A DNA stretch of 64,000 nt from contig NC_085873.1 in assembly GCF_034702125.1 (NCBI RefSeq), positions 41,975,224 through 42,039,223 on the forward strand. Direction: 5' to 3'. This document shows, piece by piece, positions 1-10,272 of this stretch (position 1 is its first letter; each line of letters starts with the position of its first letter). The position numbers and the translations under genes were made by a program. This stretch comes from Engraulis encrasicolus (taxonomy: Eukaryota; Chordata; Actinopteri; Clupeiformes; Engraulidae). A model generated the notes under the pieces. It was not told the origin of the DNA, ran no database searches, and worked only from the letters and a program-made list of their open reading frames with translations.

Positions 1-31
1 GCGAAAAGCTGATTGCTCCAAGGGTACAAAT

Positions 32-253
32 GAAGAGTTCAGATGCAAACCCCCTAAGTGCCTTAATCTTAATTCATTTTTATTTAACACAAAGCTATCT
101 TTTTTTTTTTTTATTATTTATGTAATATAACTATTTATATGTATTATCAAGTGCATACAGTAAATGTTAACCAAAGCAACAACAGTGCTCTCTAAAATAT
201 AGAAGTGGAGGTCTTCAGAAATGGAGTTAGGGGGTTTTGCATCTGAACTCTTC
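32..253. mobile_element. Short TIR element (MITE), copy 1
   Basis: The two ends are inverted copies of each other, starting gaagagttcagatgcaaa and ending with its complement. The interior is AT-rich and non-coding. A second copy lies in the opposite orientation at 5175-5410. No clear target duplication is visible at this copy. Superfamily is not identified. Confidence 0.8.
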
Positions 254-790
254 CACCTGTGTCACTTCCTTCAAAAGGCCACTAGGGTTCAACGCCAGGA
301 AAGGTGACCTTTGCTGCTGGCTCTCCTTGACAGGATGACTGACAGTTGTCTCAGTGATAGCATAGTAGTCCCGACTGGATATATACTATATCCAACACCG
401 CCTTTGGTTTCCATGGTCATAGCATCACCAAAATATTCAGTATGGGAGTGATGTATAAATAAATAAAGCCTTTTAGAGCAGGGGAAGAATAACGATGAAA
501 TTGTGATGTGCCATCATCCTTTGTGGCCCAATCACACTAAAAGATTCTCAGCAATATTAAATGAACAATGAGAAAGTGATGTTAATCAAGCAAGATCCAT
601 GCTTTTGTATGCCCTCAGGGTCTCCACATTATGGGTTAATTAGGTGTTTTAATCTTCCTTTTGATAGCACCTCTTTTCGGCAGTGGCTTGAATGTTTAAC
701 AAATTAAGCTTTTTTTTTGTCAGTGTGGGTTTGTAGTCACGTAGCGGGTTATTTGGGGGTCAATAGCTTTCAGATGGCCATTTCATCTCT
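254..790. other. Non-coding stretch, nothing recognised
   Basis: Between the first MITE and the CA-rich tract I see no long open frame, RNA gene or clear repeat structure. Confidence 0.5.
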
Positions 791-795
791 CAACA

Positions 796-892
796 AGCAC
801 ACAGTACACACCAAGTTTCACGCATGCACACACACACGCACGCACACAGGCACGTACACACACACGCACACGCACGCACACACACACCATCA
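796..892. repeat. Imperfect (CA)n tract
   Basis: Interrupted CA/CACG repeats ending in catcatcatc. On the minus strand it lies directly downstream of the LINE relic at 932-1165, so it may derive from that element's 3' tail. Confidence 0.8.
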
Positions 893-931
893 TCATCACT
901 GACGGAAACTCGTAAGGTACTTGAATATTTC

Positions 932-1165
932 TATCCTCCTTCTTGGTCCTTATGAATCTTTAGGTGGACAAAGAGGCCAATCCTGGACCCACATACTTTG
1001 GGGCAATGAGGGCACGGATGGGCAGGGGTGGTTGTGGATTTTGTTGGAACCTTGTTGGCGGAGCTGACCTCTTTTGGTTTGCGCTTCTGTTCTGCCGCTC
1101 TGTGAAGATCACTGTTATATTGTGCAGGTTGAATTAGTTCATTGACATATCCAGATCCATGTCTA
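932..1165 (-). pseudogene. LINE-type ORF C-terminal fragment with C2H2 finger
   Basis: The minus strand reads open for about 75 codons and stops at a TAG at 932-934. Near the end it encodes CPHCPKVCGSRIGLFVHLKI followed by H, which is the C-x2-C-x12-H-x3-H zinc-finger spacing. It is preceded by a Lys/Arg- and Ser/Thr-rich linker. A terminal finger of this kind after a basic linker is familiar from the C-termini of fish LINE reverse-transcriptase proteins. That assignment is inference, because no RT domain is present here. Downstream on the same strand come gatgatgatgg and then GT repeats, a plausible 3' tail. It looks like a 5'-truncated, dead copy. A host zinc-finger pseudogene is the alternative. 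Confidence 0.55.
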
Positions 1166-1633
1166 TGTGAGTGAGCATGCGTGTCTGCTAATTATGCGTG
1201 TCTGCACCTGCACCTGTCTGTTGTGTTTGTGGGTTGTGTACGTTTCTGTTTGTGTACCTGTCTGTCTTTTTGTGTGACAGAGAAAAGCAATGCTATTGTT
1301 GCTCTCAAAACATGTCAGAGAAATAAGCAGGTGTGTTAACCCAAATAGAACAGTTCAAAGTTGAAAGCAGGTTCGCAAACCAAAAAAATTACCTTTTAGA
1401 CACCATTAGACTATCCAATCACTGGGCGTTTCACACTCTACCAAAGCTAGAACACTTGACATCCCGGAAATGGTGCAAGTGTGCAAACCTGCTCTCACCT
1501 TTGAACCGTGACAGAGAGAGACACCTGTCCAAGTGACCCTTAATCTCTAGATGGGTTATTTACACCGGCTTAGAGCAGCAGACCTGCAGACATGTCACCC
1601 CAGGGGCCCTCACTCTCTCCGCCTGTCTGGATC

Positions 1634-1649
1634 AAAAATGGAAGCGAAT
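1634..1649. repeat. SINE target-site duplication, left
   Basis: The 16-mer aaaaatggaagcgaat is repeated exactly at 1840-1855. Confidence 0.9.
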
Positions 1650-1839
1650 GGGGGTGCTGTGGCGCAGCGCGCTATGCCCCGACATTTGGGCTTGCATGCC
1701 CATGGGGACCCCGGTTCGAGTCCGGCCGGGGTCATTTCCCAGCCCTACCCCATATCTCTCTCCAGCTCATTTCCTCCTCTCATACTATCCTGTCATAAAA
1801 AAGGCCCAAACAGCCCCCAAAACATTCAAAAAGTTAAAA
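1650..1839 (+). mobile_element. tRNA-derived SINE with perfect target duplication
   Basis: The head resembles a tRNA gene. A-box-like tggcgcagcgcgc lies near 1660 and the B box ggttcgagtcc near 1712, which together form an internal RNA polymerase III promoter. A non-tRNA body with pyrimidine-rich stretches follows, ending in a short A-rich tail. The unit is flanked by a perfect 16-bp duplication, the signature of LINE-assisted retroposition. The intact boxes and duplication point to a fairly recent insertion. The anticodon-arm region does not fold into a standard tRNA, so this is not a functional tRNA gene. The family name is not assigned. Confidence 0.88.
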
Positions 1840-1855
1840 AAAAATGGAAGCGAAT
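1840..1855. repeat. SINE target-site duplication, right
   Basis: Exact copy of the 16-mer at 1634-1649. Confidence 0.9.
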
Positions 1856-2477
1856 AAAAAAGTTAATTGGTACAAAAGCACAAGCTCATTGCAAAGCATG
1901 AAAGCCTGAACACTGTCTGTCAAGCCTCTACACATGAGAGAGAATGAGTGGGGATGGAAAGAGTCAGAGAGAGACATATGTAGGAATGAGAGAATAATTA
2001 ATGGCTTTTGGCTCTGCGTTATTTTCTCTAAAAGGAGGTCATTGACATTGGGATGTACATCATTCATTTTTAATGAGGCTCTTACCGCATGATGTTGGTA
2101 AAGTGAGCTTTCATGCCAGGCATATCTAATGGAGTACATAAGCACTAGATGTGCTATCTCATTGCACGTGACCTACATCAAAGGTTGTTATGACCAAATT
2201 AGCCTTTATTTAATAGAAACAGATGGCTTGGCTTTGGGATGCGATTTTAGAACATCATGAGATTGCATGCTACACTTATGCATAACCGTTTACGTGCAAA
2301 CTACGACATGTGGATGAAAAAAAAACCTCCATTGTGACAGGCACAGTTTAGCCCCCTTAATGAGACAGTTCTAATACTGGGGTTTTGAAATGTGCATTCT
2401 AAAACTCTGTTGACGTATAAACCAGAGGTCAAAACCAATGTGTTGTCAAAAATGGCCATATAGGTGTAAATAGCTTC
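1856..2477. other. Non-coding stretch, nothing recognised
   Basis: Mixed AT-rich sequence without a supported gene or repeat. Confidence 0.5.
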
Positions 2478-2480
2478 TTA

Positions 2481-2845
2481 CGGTGCATACACACTGCAAG
2501 CGCGGACGTCCACTTAACGTCCATTGAATGTGTCCGGTATCAGTCCGAAACGGTTAGAATACAGATGTAAACAGATCATGCCTTGCACACAGGAGCGTGG
2601 TGTAAGTGCGGCGCATGTCTGGCCCGACCGGACATGTCCGCGATGCTCCTTGAAAATAGAACTCGAGTCTATTTTCCTGCGCGGACGTCCACGTTCAATG
2701 AGTGGGCTCCATTGAATGGCTGCTGCCCGCCTGATAGAACGTGGACGCTGACTGTGCAGTGTGCAAGGCAGCCCACGAACCACTCGGACTGGCGATGCTC
2801 ACGAACACGTTAAGTGAACGCGAATATCTTGGTGTGCATGTACCA
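2481..2845. mobile_element. PIF/Harbinger-like MITE
   Basis: The ends cggtgcatacacac and gtgtgcatgtacca are imperfect inverted repeats. They are flanked by the trinucleotide TTA (2478-2480 and 2846-2848), the target duplication typical of PIF/Harbinger elements. The interior is GC- and CpG-rich relative to its surroundings and has only chance frames. The element at 61922-62314 has a similar CpG-rich composition and related end sequence. Confidence 0.55.
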
Positions 2846-2848
2846 TTA

Positions 2849-5170
2849 GCAACTGAATGTTAATGAGGTCAAAAAAGACAAAAAATGACATCACTGCCTT
2901 TCTTCTTGATCCTGCCTGTGTAAAGAACACTATTGTATGTAAAGTATTGCCTGTTTTTATATTACTAGGAGTTTTTTTATTTGAGGAGGAACAAGCTACG
3001 TACATACAGTATGCACTGTAAAAATTATGTTGCCATTTTTCAATATGCATACATGTCTATACATACGTTGCCTAAGTTGTCTCGTCTTTGGATCTTTCGT
3101 CTTGCTATCAAGAAAGTGTCTACACATTATCACGATCATGACCTGTCAGCGGCCGTGGTTTTCCCTTATCCACAACCCTTCATAGGGTGAATATGAAGGT
3201 TGTATGTACTGTCTAGATTGAGTAATGGTGTGTCTGGTTCCAAATGTCAGTGTCTTGGCTCCACGGTTAACTCTATTTGTCACAACTATATTTGTCACTT
3301 TTTTAGACATGCTGACTTGCCCTAAAATATACAGACGCAAACAAGATGAATGGATGACCCATTCCTCATTTTTCTGCTTTCTACAGCGAGGGGGATGAGA
3401 CGGAGATTGATATTTGTATACAAGTATGCCCCGCCAAGGCATGGCTGTTTTTGTAATGTATGAGACGACCATCAGATTTTGGCAAAGGCCATTGTATTTT
3501 CTCTTCCTCCATTTGTTTATTTATGCACTTGCTTATTTTTTTTATTTTTTTACTAATTTACTTATTTGTTTTTGTCAGATATGATTGCTTCCCAGACCAT
3601 GAGGCGCTGGCCATGAGACAAATGGTAATTGGTCATCAATCCAGAGGTGCGTTTCTGGAAAGCATAGTAGTTATCCGATAGCAAATTGGGTAGTTGACAA
3701 TGGAGAATTGCATTACGAACAACAAAGTAGCTAACGTAGTTAGCAACTATGGCTTAGAGAAATGCACCCCTGAGCAGGCTATGATCTTTGGCAGAGTTCA
3801 GTAGAAGAGTGATCAGTCCTCAGGAGGTGAACGGATTTTTAAAAAATGATGAAAAGGATGGCCTTGTTGGCATTGCTTCCTTCAATGTTCACACAAAACT
3901 ATTCAAGCTTCTTCATATGACCGAGAGTTGTTCATTTGTTTTGATCCAATAATGGAAGTCTTGTGAAGGACAGAGAAGGGGATTTTATGTTTTTGATTGA
4001 AAGATCAGTACACTTGAAGTCCTTGTTGAGAATCTGAAGACCTCAGAGGTCAAAGCTTAATTCTTCTATGGAACAAAGCAAAAAAAGAATTTCAAGTCTG
4101 TAGACCTCTCACTCAAAAAATTGAATTAGCCTTTGACCTGCACTTTGACCAAAAATTTGCATAATCCTCCTCAATTGAAGGAGAGATTGTCAATGGCATT
4201 GACTTGTTGAATCATCAACATAAAATGGAGATGTGCAGTTCATGACCTCCCAAAATAAAAATCCAAGGCACAAGAGAGGTAACAAAAAAGAAGAGATAAC
4301 TTGATGTCTTGAAGGAAAAGGAAGAGGAAATGTCCATGACTGTGCCTCATTCATTTGCTGATGTTTCCTGAAAAGCACTTGAGTTTCTTTAGTTATCATG
4401 TAAGATGTACTGCAAGAGAAGTTTTAATTTTCAAGTGGCGTTTGATGCACACTACGGGTAGTGGATGTGTATGTCCTTGTGTGTAGTAGAATATGTGCTT
4501 GCTGATAGAGTGTGTACTGTATACTTGTCTGTAACCATGGCATTAATACGCACTGGATATGTGTGGTTTGTGTCTGTTTTTTGATTGGTAGTTATGTTCA
4601 GTGGGACCCCACAAGAGCGTTATTTTGACAGGTGTGCGCCCTGATGTGTGACGCCCTTCTCTCGTGTATCAGACATATTAGATGCTGAAAGAGCCCCAAA
4701 GGCACATAGCCACCTAGGCTGTCGTTAGTCTGTCTCTGTTGTGTCTCTGTTCTCTTGCTATTGTGCTGACGTCTTGCCTTGGTTTTTCGTTTTGTTTATG
4801 TTCTTATCTGAGAGCACCTGTACTGAGGTGTGATTTTTATGAACGCAAATAACTTTCTGCTGCCTGTCGTGAGGGGAGTGCACTGTGCCAATTTTGACAC
4901 AAACTGCGCGCTTGATTCAAAATACGTTCACAACTAATGTCATTATTACATCATTTCTGTTGTTTGTCTTTGTCCTTACCTGAGAGATTGTGCTCAGGTG
5001 TGAAGTGTATTATTTTATATGAAAAAAAGAAAACATTCCCCTAGCTCTCTTGAATTGTGGCTTTCAGAAGATATTTATAACATGCATGCATGCATATCTG
5101 TATTTGTGTGTTGCACATTACAGTACAATGTGATTACATCTGAGGTGGAGACAGCCACTTGTAGATTGCC
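2849..5170. other. Non-coding stretch, nothing recognised
   Basis: About 2.3 kb without supported genes. It contains short T-rich and GT-rich patches, but no TIR, LTR or tRNA-like structure was seen. Confidence 0.5.
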
Positions 5171-5174
5171 ACTT

Positions 5175-5410
5175 GAAGAGTTCAGATGCAAAACCCCCTA
5201 ACTCCATTTCTGAAGACCTGCACTTCTATATTTTTAGAGAACCCCGTTGTTGGTTTGTTTTACATTCATGTACTTGATAATACATATAAATAGTTATAAT
5301 ACAAAAATAAAATACAAAAATATGCCATTTTGATAGCTTTGTATTAAATAAAAATGAAATAAGATTATTTCCTGAAAAGGCACTTAGGGGGTTTTGCATC
5401 TGAACTCTTC
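5175..5410. mobile_element. Short TIR element (MITE), copy 2
   Basis: Reverse-orientation relative of the element at 32-253, with inverted termini gaagagttcagatgcaaa. It is flanked by ACTT on both sides (5171-5174, 5411-5414), a possible 4-bp target duplication. It has no coding capacity. Confidence 0.82.
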
Positions 5411-5860
5411 ACTTCTTCCCTCATTCCCTGCCCCCTCTCCCGTCGCGAGACATGAAAGCACTTACTCAAAGCAGCCCAATCCCCTCTCCCTCTTCTTTTG
5501 CTCTTTCTTACGCAAGCCCATTTGCAACACAACCCTCGCCGTGCAGAGGAATAAAGACAGAAATAGAAAAAAACCTCTCCTCTCATTGCCCTTGAAAGCA
5601 GTTTGTCCATGACCATATCATAATTCTGAGCAAACCAATATTCTTCTGGACTCATCCCTCTCTCTCCTCCTCTTCTGTCTCCTCTTCTCCACCCTCCTCT
5701 TTCTTTCTCCCATTCTCTCCCATCTCTCTCTTTTACCCCTTCTTTTTACCTACTCCTCCCCCTCCTCTTCCTTCTTTTATATATCCTACCCCACATTCTT
5801 CTGTCTCTCCTCTTCCTCTCTCCTTCCTCGTCCTCCTCGACCATCTCCCTCTGGTGTCAA
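5411..5860. repeat. Pyrimidine-rich (CTCC/CTTC) tract
   Basis: A long strand-asymmetric region of C and T, mostly ctcc, cttc and tctc words, next to MITE copy 2. Chance open frames on both strands arise from it. Confidence 0.7.
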
Positions 5861-6385
5861 TTACAGTTTCTGCCCTGCTGTCTGACACTGACACACATGA
5901 GAATTTCAAAAATTCATCAATTTCAAAAATTTAAGCCCCCAGAAAACTGTGATAAATGACAAGGGGATGTATAAACCTCCACATTTCACAAGTTAATGCT
6001 CCAAAGGTTATCCCTTGAAAATTTTAAGGACCATCTTTAAGTAGTTTTTTAGAATAAGCAATCTGAAAATGGGCTCTGTTTGAAACATTTTCTAATGAGA
6101 AAACTAGCGAGTTGGGAGCTATTATGTTGCAGGGAAAATGTGTGAACCTCCTTGATTTTTTCTTTTCAGCCAAAATTGAGATGGTCGTGCGGGATGATTC
6201 AGTTGTTTTTGGCGTGGAATGACCCATATGTGTATTTTGTGTTCTTATCTCTCTAGCCTGGCCTGCACTGGAGAAGCGTACTGCAGGCCTCTCTAAACAA
6301 AACAAATCCCTCTGTGGCAATGAAGAGGGACCTTGTGGCACTCAGGAGCCGTGACAAGCGTTGGCAGGGCAGGATTAACACACAG

Positions 6386-6680
6386 GCTTGTAGATATGGC
6401 TGCGGCCTAGGGGCCCCCACCTGCCAGGGGACCCCACAGGCTAGATATGGCTGCAGCCTAGGGGCCCCCACCTGCCAGGGGACCCCACAGGCTAGATATG
6501 GCTGCAGCCTAGGGGCCCCCACCTGCCAAGGGACCCCCACAGGCTAGATATGGCTGCAGCCTAGGGGCCCCCACCTGCCAGGGGACCCCACAGGCTAGAT
6601 ATGGCTGCAGCCTAGGGGCCCCCACCTGCCAGGGGACCCCACAGGCTAGATATGGCTGCAGCCTAGGGGCCCCCACCTGG
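6386..6680. repeat. 51-bp minisatellite, about 5.5 units
   Basis: Units beginning ctagatatggctgcagcc start near 6441, 6492, 6544, 6595 and 6646, giving a 51-bp period with one 52-bp unit. Each unit includes ggctgcagcc and ctaggggcccccacc. Because 51 is divisible by 3 all frames stay open, which explains the spurious repetitive proteins here. Confidence 0.92.
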
Positions 6681-6713
6681 AAGCTGGGCCCTGGTTGGAC
6701 AAAAGTGAACAAT

Positions 6714-6953
6714 TGAAGGCTTTGTTCGCAAAACGGTGTATCTCCATTTTTTCACTTTTGCATTTTATTATTGGAAATGACTGGTCAGAGGTCCTATCAC
6801 CTATGTGTGAATTCTTAGCACTCAAATATTTTCAGAACATACTTTTGTAACCTGTAATTTGCAGTGCAATTCAATGGAATGCCCAATACAAAAATGTCAA
6901 TTTCCCAACATTCGACAAAATGGAGATACACCGTTTTGCAAATAAAGCCTTCA
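6714..6953. mobile_element. TIR MITE (tgaaggctttg ends), copy 1
   Basis: Inverted termini of about 37 bp, containing gcaaaacggtgtatctcc and its complement. A close relative sits at 61374-61622. It is non-coding and inserted in the hAT at 6365-7422. The target duplication is ambiguous because the flanks extend the palindrome (caat and attg). Confidence 0.8.
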
Positions 6954-7124
6954 ATTGCAGAACTGCCACAAGATGCAACATTGACAAATTAATTTGTCGT
7001 GTTAAATACAGTTTTGAGTCTTGTTCATACTCCTCTCTACAGTTCCGAGCTGGTTACTATGACACTGTCTATGCACTTTTTTTTCACAAAATTTTCCCTC
7101 TGGGGGGGAGGCCATAGCAACCTG

Positions 7125-7140
7125 AGTGTTGGGTCCCCTG
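7125..7140. repeat. Target duplication of Penelope-like insert, left
   Basis: The 16-mer agtgttgggtcccctg occurs again at 7387-7402, exactly flanking the insert 7141-7386. Confidence 0.8.
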
Positions 7141-7386
7141 TATTGGCAGAGGACGCGCTCAACTTCTTGGAAAACCGAAAAGCTTTTGGGTGCGAGATAA
7201 AAAGCGTCAACTTAAGGAAGAAGAAATCCGCACTCACAAACTGTGTCTCATTATTTATTTATATTACCACCATGTCCAAAAAGCAAACGCGTTTCGGCTA
7301 ACAAGCCTTCATCAGTGCGAAGGCTTGTTAGCCGAAACGCGTTTGCTTTTTGGACATGGTGGTAATATAAATAAATAATGAGACGC
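7141..7386 (-). mobile_element. Penelope-like remnant with inverted terminal copy
   Basis: A 246-bp insert bounded by a perfect 16-bp duplication. Its right part is a nearly perfect inverted repeat (7240-7310 against 7319-7389, one G-T mismatch) around an 8-nt loop. On the minus strand it contains a hammerhead-type core. Penelope-like elements are known to carry hammerhead motifs in their terminal repeats, to use target duplications of this size range, and to have partly inverted terminal copies. The assignment rests on those three features. No RT or GIY-YIG frame remains. Confidence 0.6.
7284..7320 (-). ncRNA. Hammerhead ribozyme-like core
   Basis: The minus strand reads gca, CTGATGA (7309-7315), stem II ggc-ttgtta-gcc, GAAA (7292-7295), then a very short stem III acg/cgt, one nucleotide, and tgc, which can pair with the leading gca as stem I. 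The order and spacing match the catalytic core of type I hammerheads with minimal stem III, as in Penelope-like elements. Stem I as visible is only 3 bp and the site nucleotide is U, so activity in this copy is doubtful. The plus-strand arm lacks CTGATGA. Confidence 0.55.
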
Positions 7387-7449
7387 AGTGTTGGGTCCCC
7401 TGGCCATCTTAATCTGGCCCTGAATGTTGGGTCTGTGATATAATATCTA

Positions 7450-7672
7450 TCCCAACTCACAGAATGTCTTTTTGCACAATTACCTTTTCTACATTTATTA
7501 TCTCTATTATTTTATTTTATTTTCCCCACCCTGATGACTATTCCTGTGTTTATTTTTGTCTTGAAATGTCCATGTGGGCTTTTGTGTATTTGTGTATTTA
7601 TGTAAGCTACTGGATACCTGAATTTCCCCCTGGGGATCAATAAAGTTACTCTACTCTACTCTACTCTAATTT
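7450..7672 (+). mobile_element. LINE 3' end with (actct)n tail
   Basis: It ends cctggggatcaataaag followed by several actct repeats, the familiar 3' terminus of L2/CR1-type fish LINEs. No coding part is retained. Confidence 0.55.
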
Positions 7673-7679
7673 GTATGTG

Positions 7680-8500
7680 GCAGGCAGCTCTGTCTTGATC
7701 TGGCTGTTCTACCAGACTCAGAGCATGCTGATTGATTAGTACCGGAGATAGCAGGAAACGGAGCCCTACAGAGCACATTTTCCCTGAAAAGTGAGGTTGT
7801 GAGGTCTCTGTCACACTTAATGTGTGTCATTAAATGTGTGTATGGAAGCGCTATCTGTTGGAACCTGGGGAATTGAATAGCTATTCTGCCAGACAGGAAC
7901 GCTGACAACTTTAGCCAGGCCCGGAACAAAATCATATGAGAGGGCCCCCCCACGCAATACATACTATCTCATAAGGACCCAATTATGGGCCCCCTCTCTC
8001 CGTGGGCCTGGGACAACTGACCCCTTTGCCTCCCCCCACCCGTCGACTTCCATGCTGCCAGGGCATGCTGATTGTTATTCAGGAAGCTACCATGAACAAA
8101 CAGGGGTACATATTTTACAGACAAATATGCCGTTGAGGAACCATGACGACAGCCTGATGTGCACCTAATGGCTTCTGAAGCGTGTTGATTTATAGATATT
8201 ATAGACAAACCCTTGAGAAAATCAACCATGGTAAACCATGATTTTGTATGTTTTTTTTAGCATGGTTCGTCACGGTTTTTGGTTTGTTTGACCATGGTTT
8301 AACTATAAAATTAACCATGGTTTTACAAAGGTTTATAATAATTAAGGGAATGTTCAGACTATTTCCACTAAAGTATCTTTTATTGTTTGGGAATTATCTA
8401 TCTGTGTGTATGTGTTTTTTTCCGTGCAGGCCTACAATCACAAAGAGTAGTATACTCTAACATGCCGATTGAGAAAAATGTCATTCAACATCGTCATCCC
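7680..8500. other. Non-coding stretch with AACCATGGTT palindromes
   Basis: No gene is supported. Between 8222 and 8330 several palindromic words of the type accatggt occur in both orientations, suggesting a decayed foldback element. Confidence 0.4.
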
Positions 8501-8582
8501 AGGCACAGGATGTTGGATTACATGAATTCATGGATTTTTTTCTTGCTTGTCACATGTCATTCCCTTGGTGTCTGTTCTGCCC

Positions 8583-8801
<219 letters not shown>

Positions 8802-8864
8802 GTGAGTCTTGTTGACAGATTTGTTGACATTGACATTTATTATGGTGCATCATAGATGTTGGTG

Positions 8865-8870
<6 letters not shown>

Positions 8871-8944
<74 letters not shown>
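8871..8944. repeat. (GT)n microsatellite
   Basis: About 37 uninterrupted GT units. Confidence 0.95.
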
Positions 8945-8947
<3 letters not shown>

Positions 8948-8971
8948 TACGTGCTTGTGTGCATGCGTGTG

Positions 8972-9173
8972 TGTGAGAGAGCGAGAAAGATAGAGAGAGA
9001 AAGATAGAGAGAGAGAGAAGGGAGAGAGAGAGAGAGAGAGAATGTACGTACGCGCTTGCGTGCGTGCGTGTGTGTGTGAGAGAGAGAAAGATATAGAGAA
9101 AAAGATAAAGAGAAAAAGATAAAGAGAGAGCGAGAGAGAGAGAGAGAGAGAGAGTGTGTGTGTGTGTGTGTGT
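8972..9173. repeat. Compound GA/GT repeat
   Basis: GA-rich runs separated by gtacgtacgcgc and GT runs. All long frames here are repeat read-through. Confidence 0.9.
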
Positions 9174-9264
9174 GATGTACAACACAGTGGCATATGGGGT
9201 TCAATGATGGCCGGAAGCAACATCTTCAAGTCTGTAGACCTCTCTACAGAGCTCTACATGTTGA

Positions 9265-9298
9265 TGTGAGTGCGTGCGTGTGTGCGTGCGTGTGTTCG

Positions 9299-9330
<32 letters not shown>

Positions 9331-9400
9331 AGCGTGCGTGCCTGTCGGTCTGTCTGCCTGTCTGTGTCTGTGTCTGTGTGTGTGTGTGTGCTCTTGCGTG
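9265..9400. repeat. (GTGC)n / GT repeat
   Basis: Repeated gtgc tetranucleotides followed by ctgtctgt and GT units. Confidence 0.9.
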
Positions 9401-9512
9401 TTCATACCTGTGTGCATGTCTCCATCCCCAAACAGAGAGTGTACAGTATGTGTAGTGACACATCTACGGGACTGTACTGTATGTGTCTATCAGCGCAAAT
9501 ATCATTAGCATA

Positions 9513-9664
<152 letters not shown>

Positions 9665-9957
9665 CTGAACACCAACGCCACCATATCTTATACACACCAC
9701 TAATTCAATAATAAGCTCCACTACTCCCCCATTGAAGTACTCATTACCTGGTTCTCCTCTGTGCCGCATGGCGTGTTTTGGCCCCCCAGTCAGCCCTTAC
9801 ATACATTTCCCTTAGTCACGCCTCAGTGCCCGCCAAGCCTCCCCGGGGGGCCGTGCTCACTAACCAGCCTCCCTCCCTCCCTCCCTCGGAGAGAGAGATG
9901 CTGAGACGAGAGCTGTGGTGCCATGAGTACTGCGCCACACTGTGCTGAGACACTGAG

Positions 9958-10173
9958 CAGGGTTGCCAGATGAGACTGACCCAAATTTCCAGCCCAAAAT
10001 GTGCTCAAAACCCGACTGGAAGCCTTATTTGAACCAAATTCTGTTGATGTCTATTGCCAAAATTGTGCAGAAAACCCCATCCCAAATGACCCGTTTTGCC
10101 CATTTTTACCCACCGACGGCCTTCCAATGCAGCCTTCCAACTGGGTGAAAAACCTCCCTATCTGGCAACACTG
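9958..10173. mobile_element. hAT MITE, 216 bp
   Basis: It starts cagggttgccagat and ends atctggcaacactg. The perfect 8-bp target duplication acactgag lies at 9950-9957 and 10174-10181. Non-coding. Confidence 0.88.
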
Positions 10174-10272
10174 ACACTGAGACGAGCGCTGTGCTGCACC
10201 ACACTGCACACCACATGGCTCCCCAGCCAGCCACACTGCTGTTGTTCTGTTTATCACATGTGAGGTGGGCAG

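Larger units (their letters stand above)
6365..7422. mobile_element. Non-autonomous hAT carrying nested elements
   Basis: It starts cagggcaggattaa and ends ttaatctggccctg, near-perfect terminal inverted repeats in hAT style. The flanking octamers agcgttgg (6357-6364) and aatgttgg (7423-7430) match at 6 of 8 bases, both differences being transitions, consistent with an aged 8-bp duplication. There is no transposase frame. Inside lie a 51-bp minisatellite, a MITE and a Penelope-like hairpin, each described separately. Confidence 0.6.

Noticed and set aside
1660..1740. tRNA gene
   Set aside because: A and B boxes are present, but the sequence belongs to a SINE with a 16-bp duplication and tail and does not make a full cloverleaf.
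6400..6680. CRISPR-like array
   Set aside because: Tandem 51-bp units without distinct spacers, in a eukaryotic genome.
6253..6712. Repetitive GVPWQVGAPRLQPYLAC protein
   Set aside because: Product of the 51-bp minisatellite, open only because the period is divisible by three.
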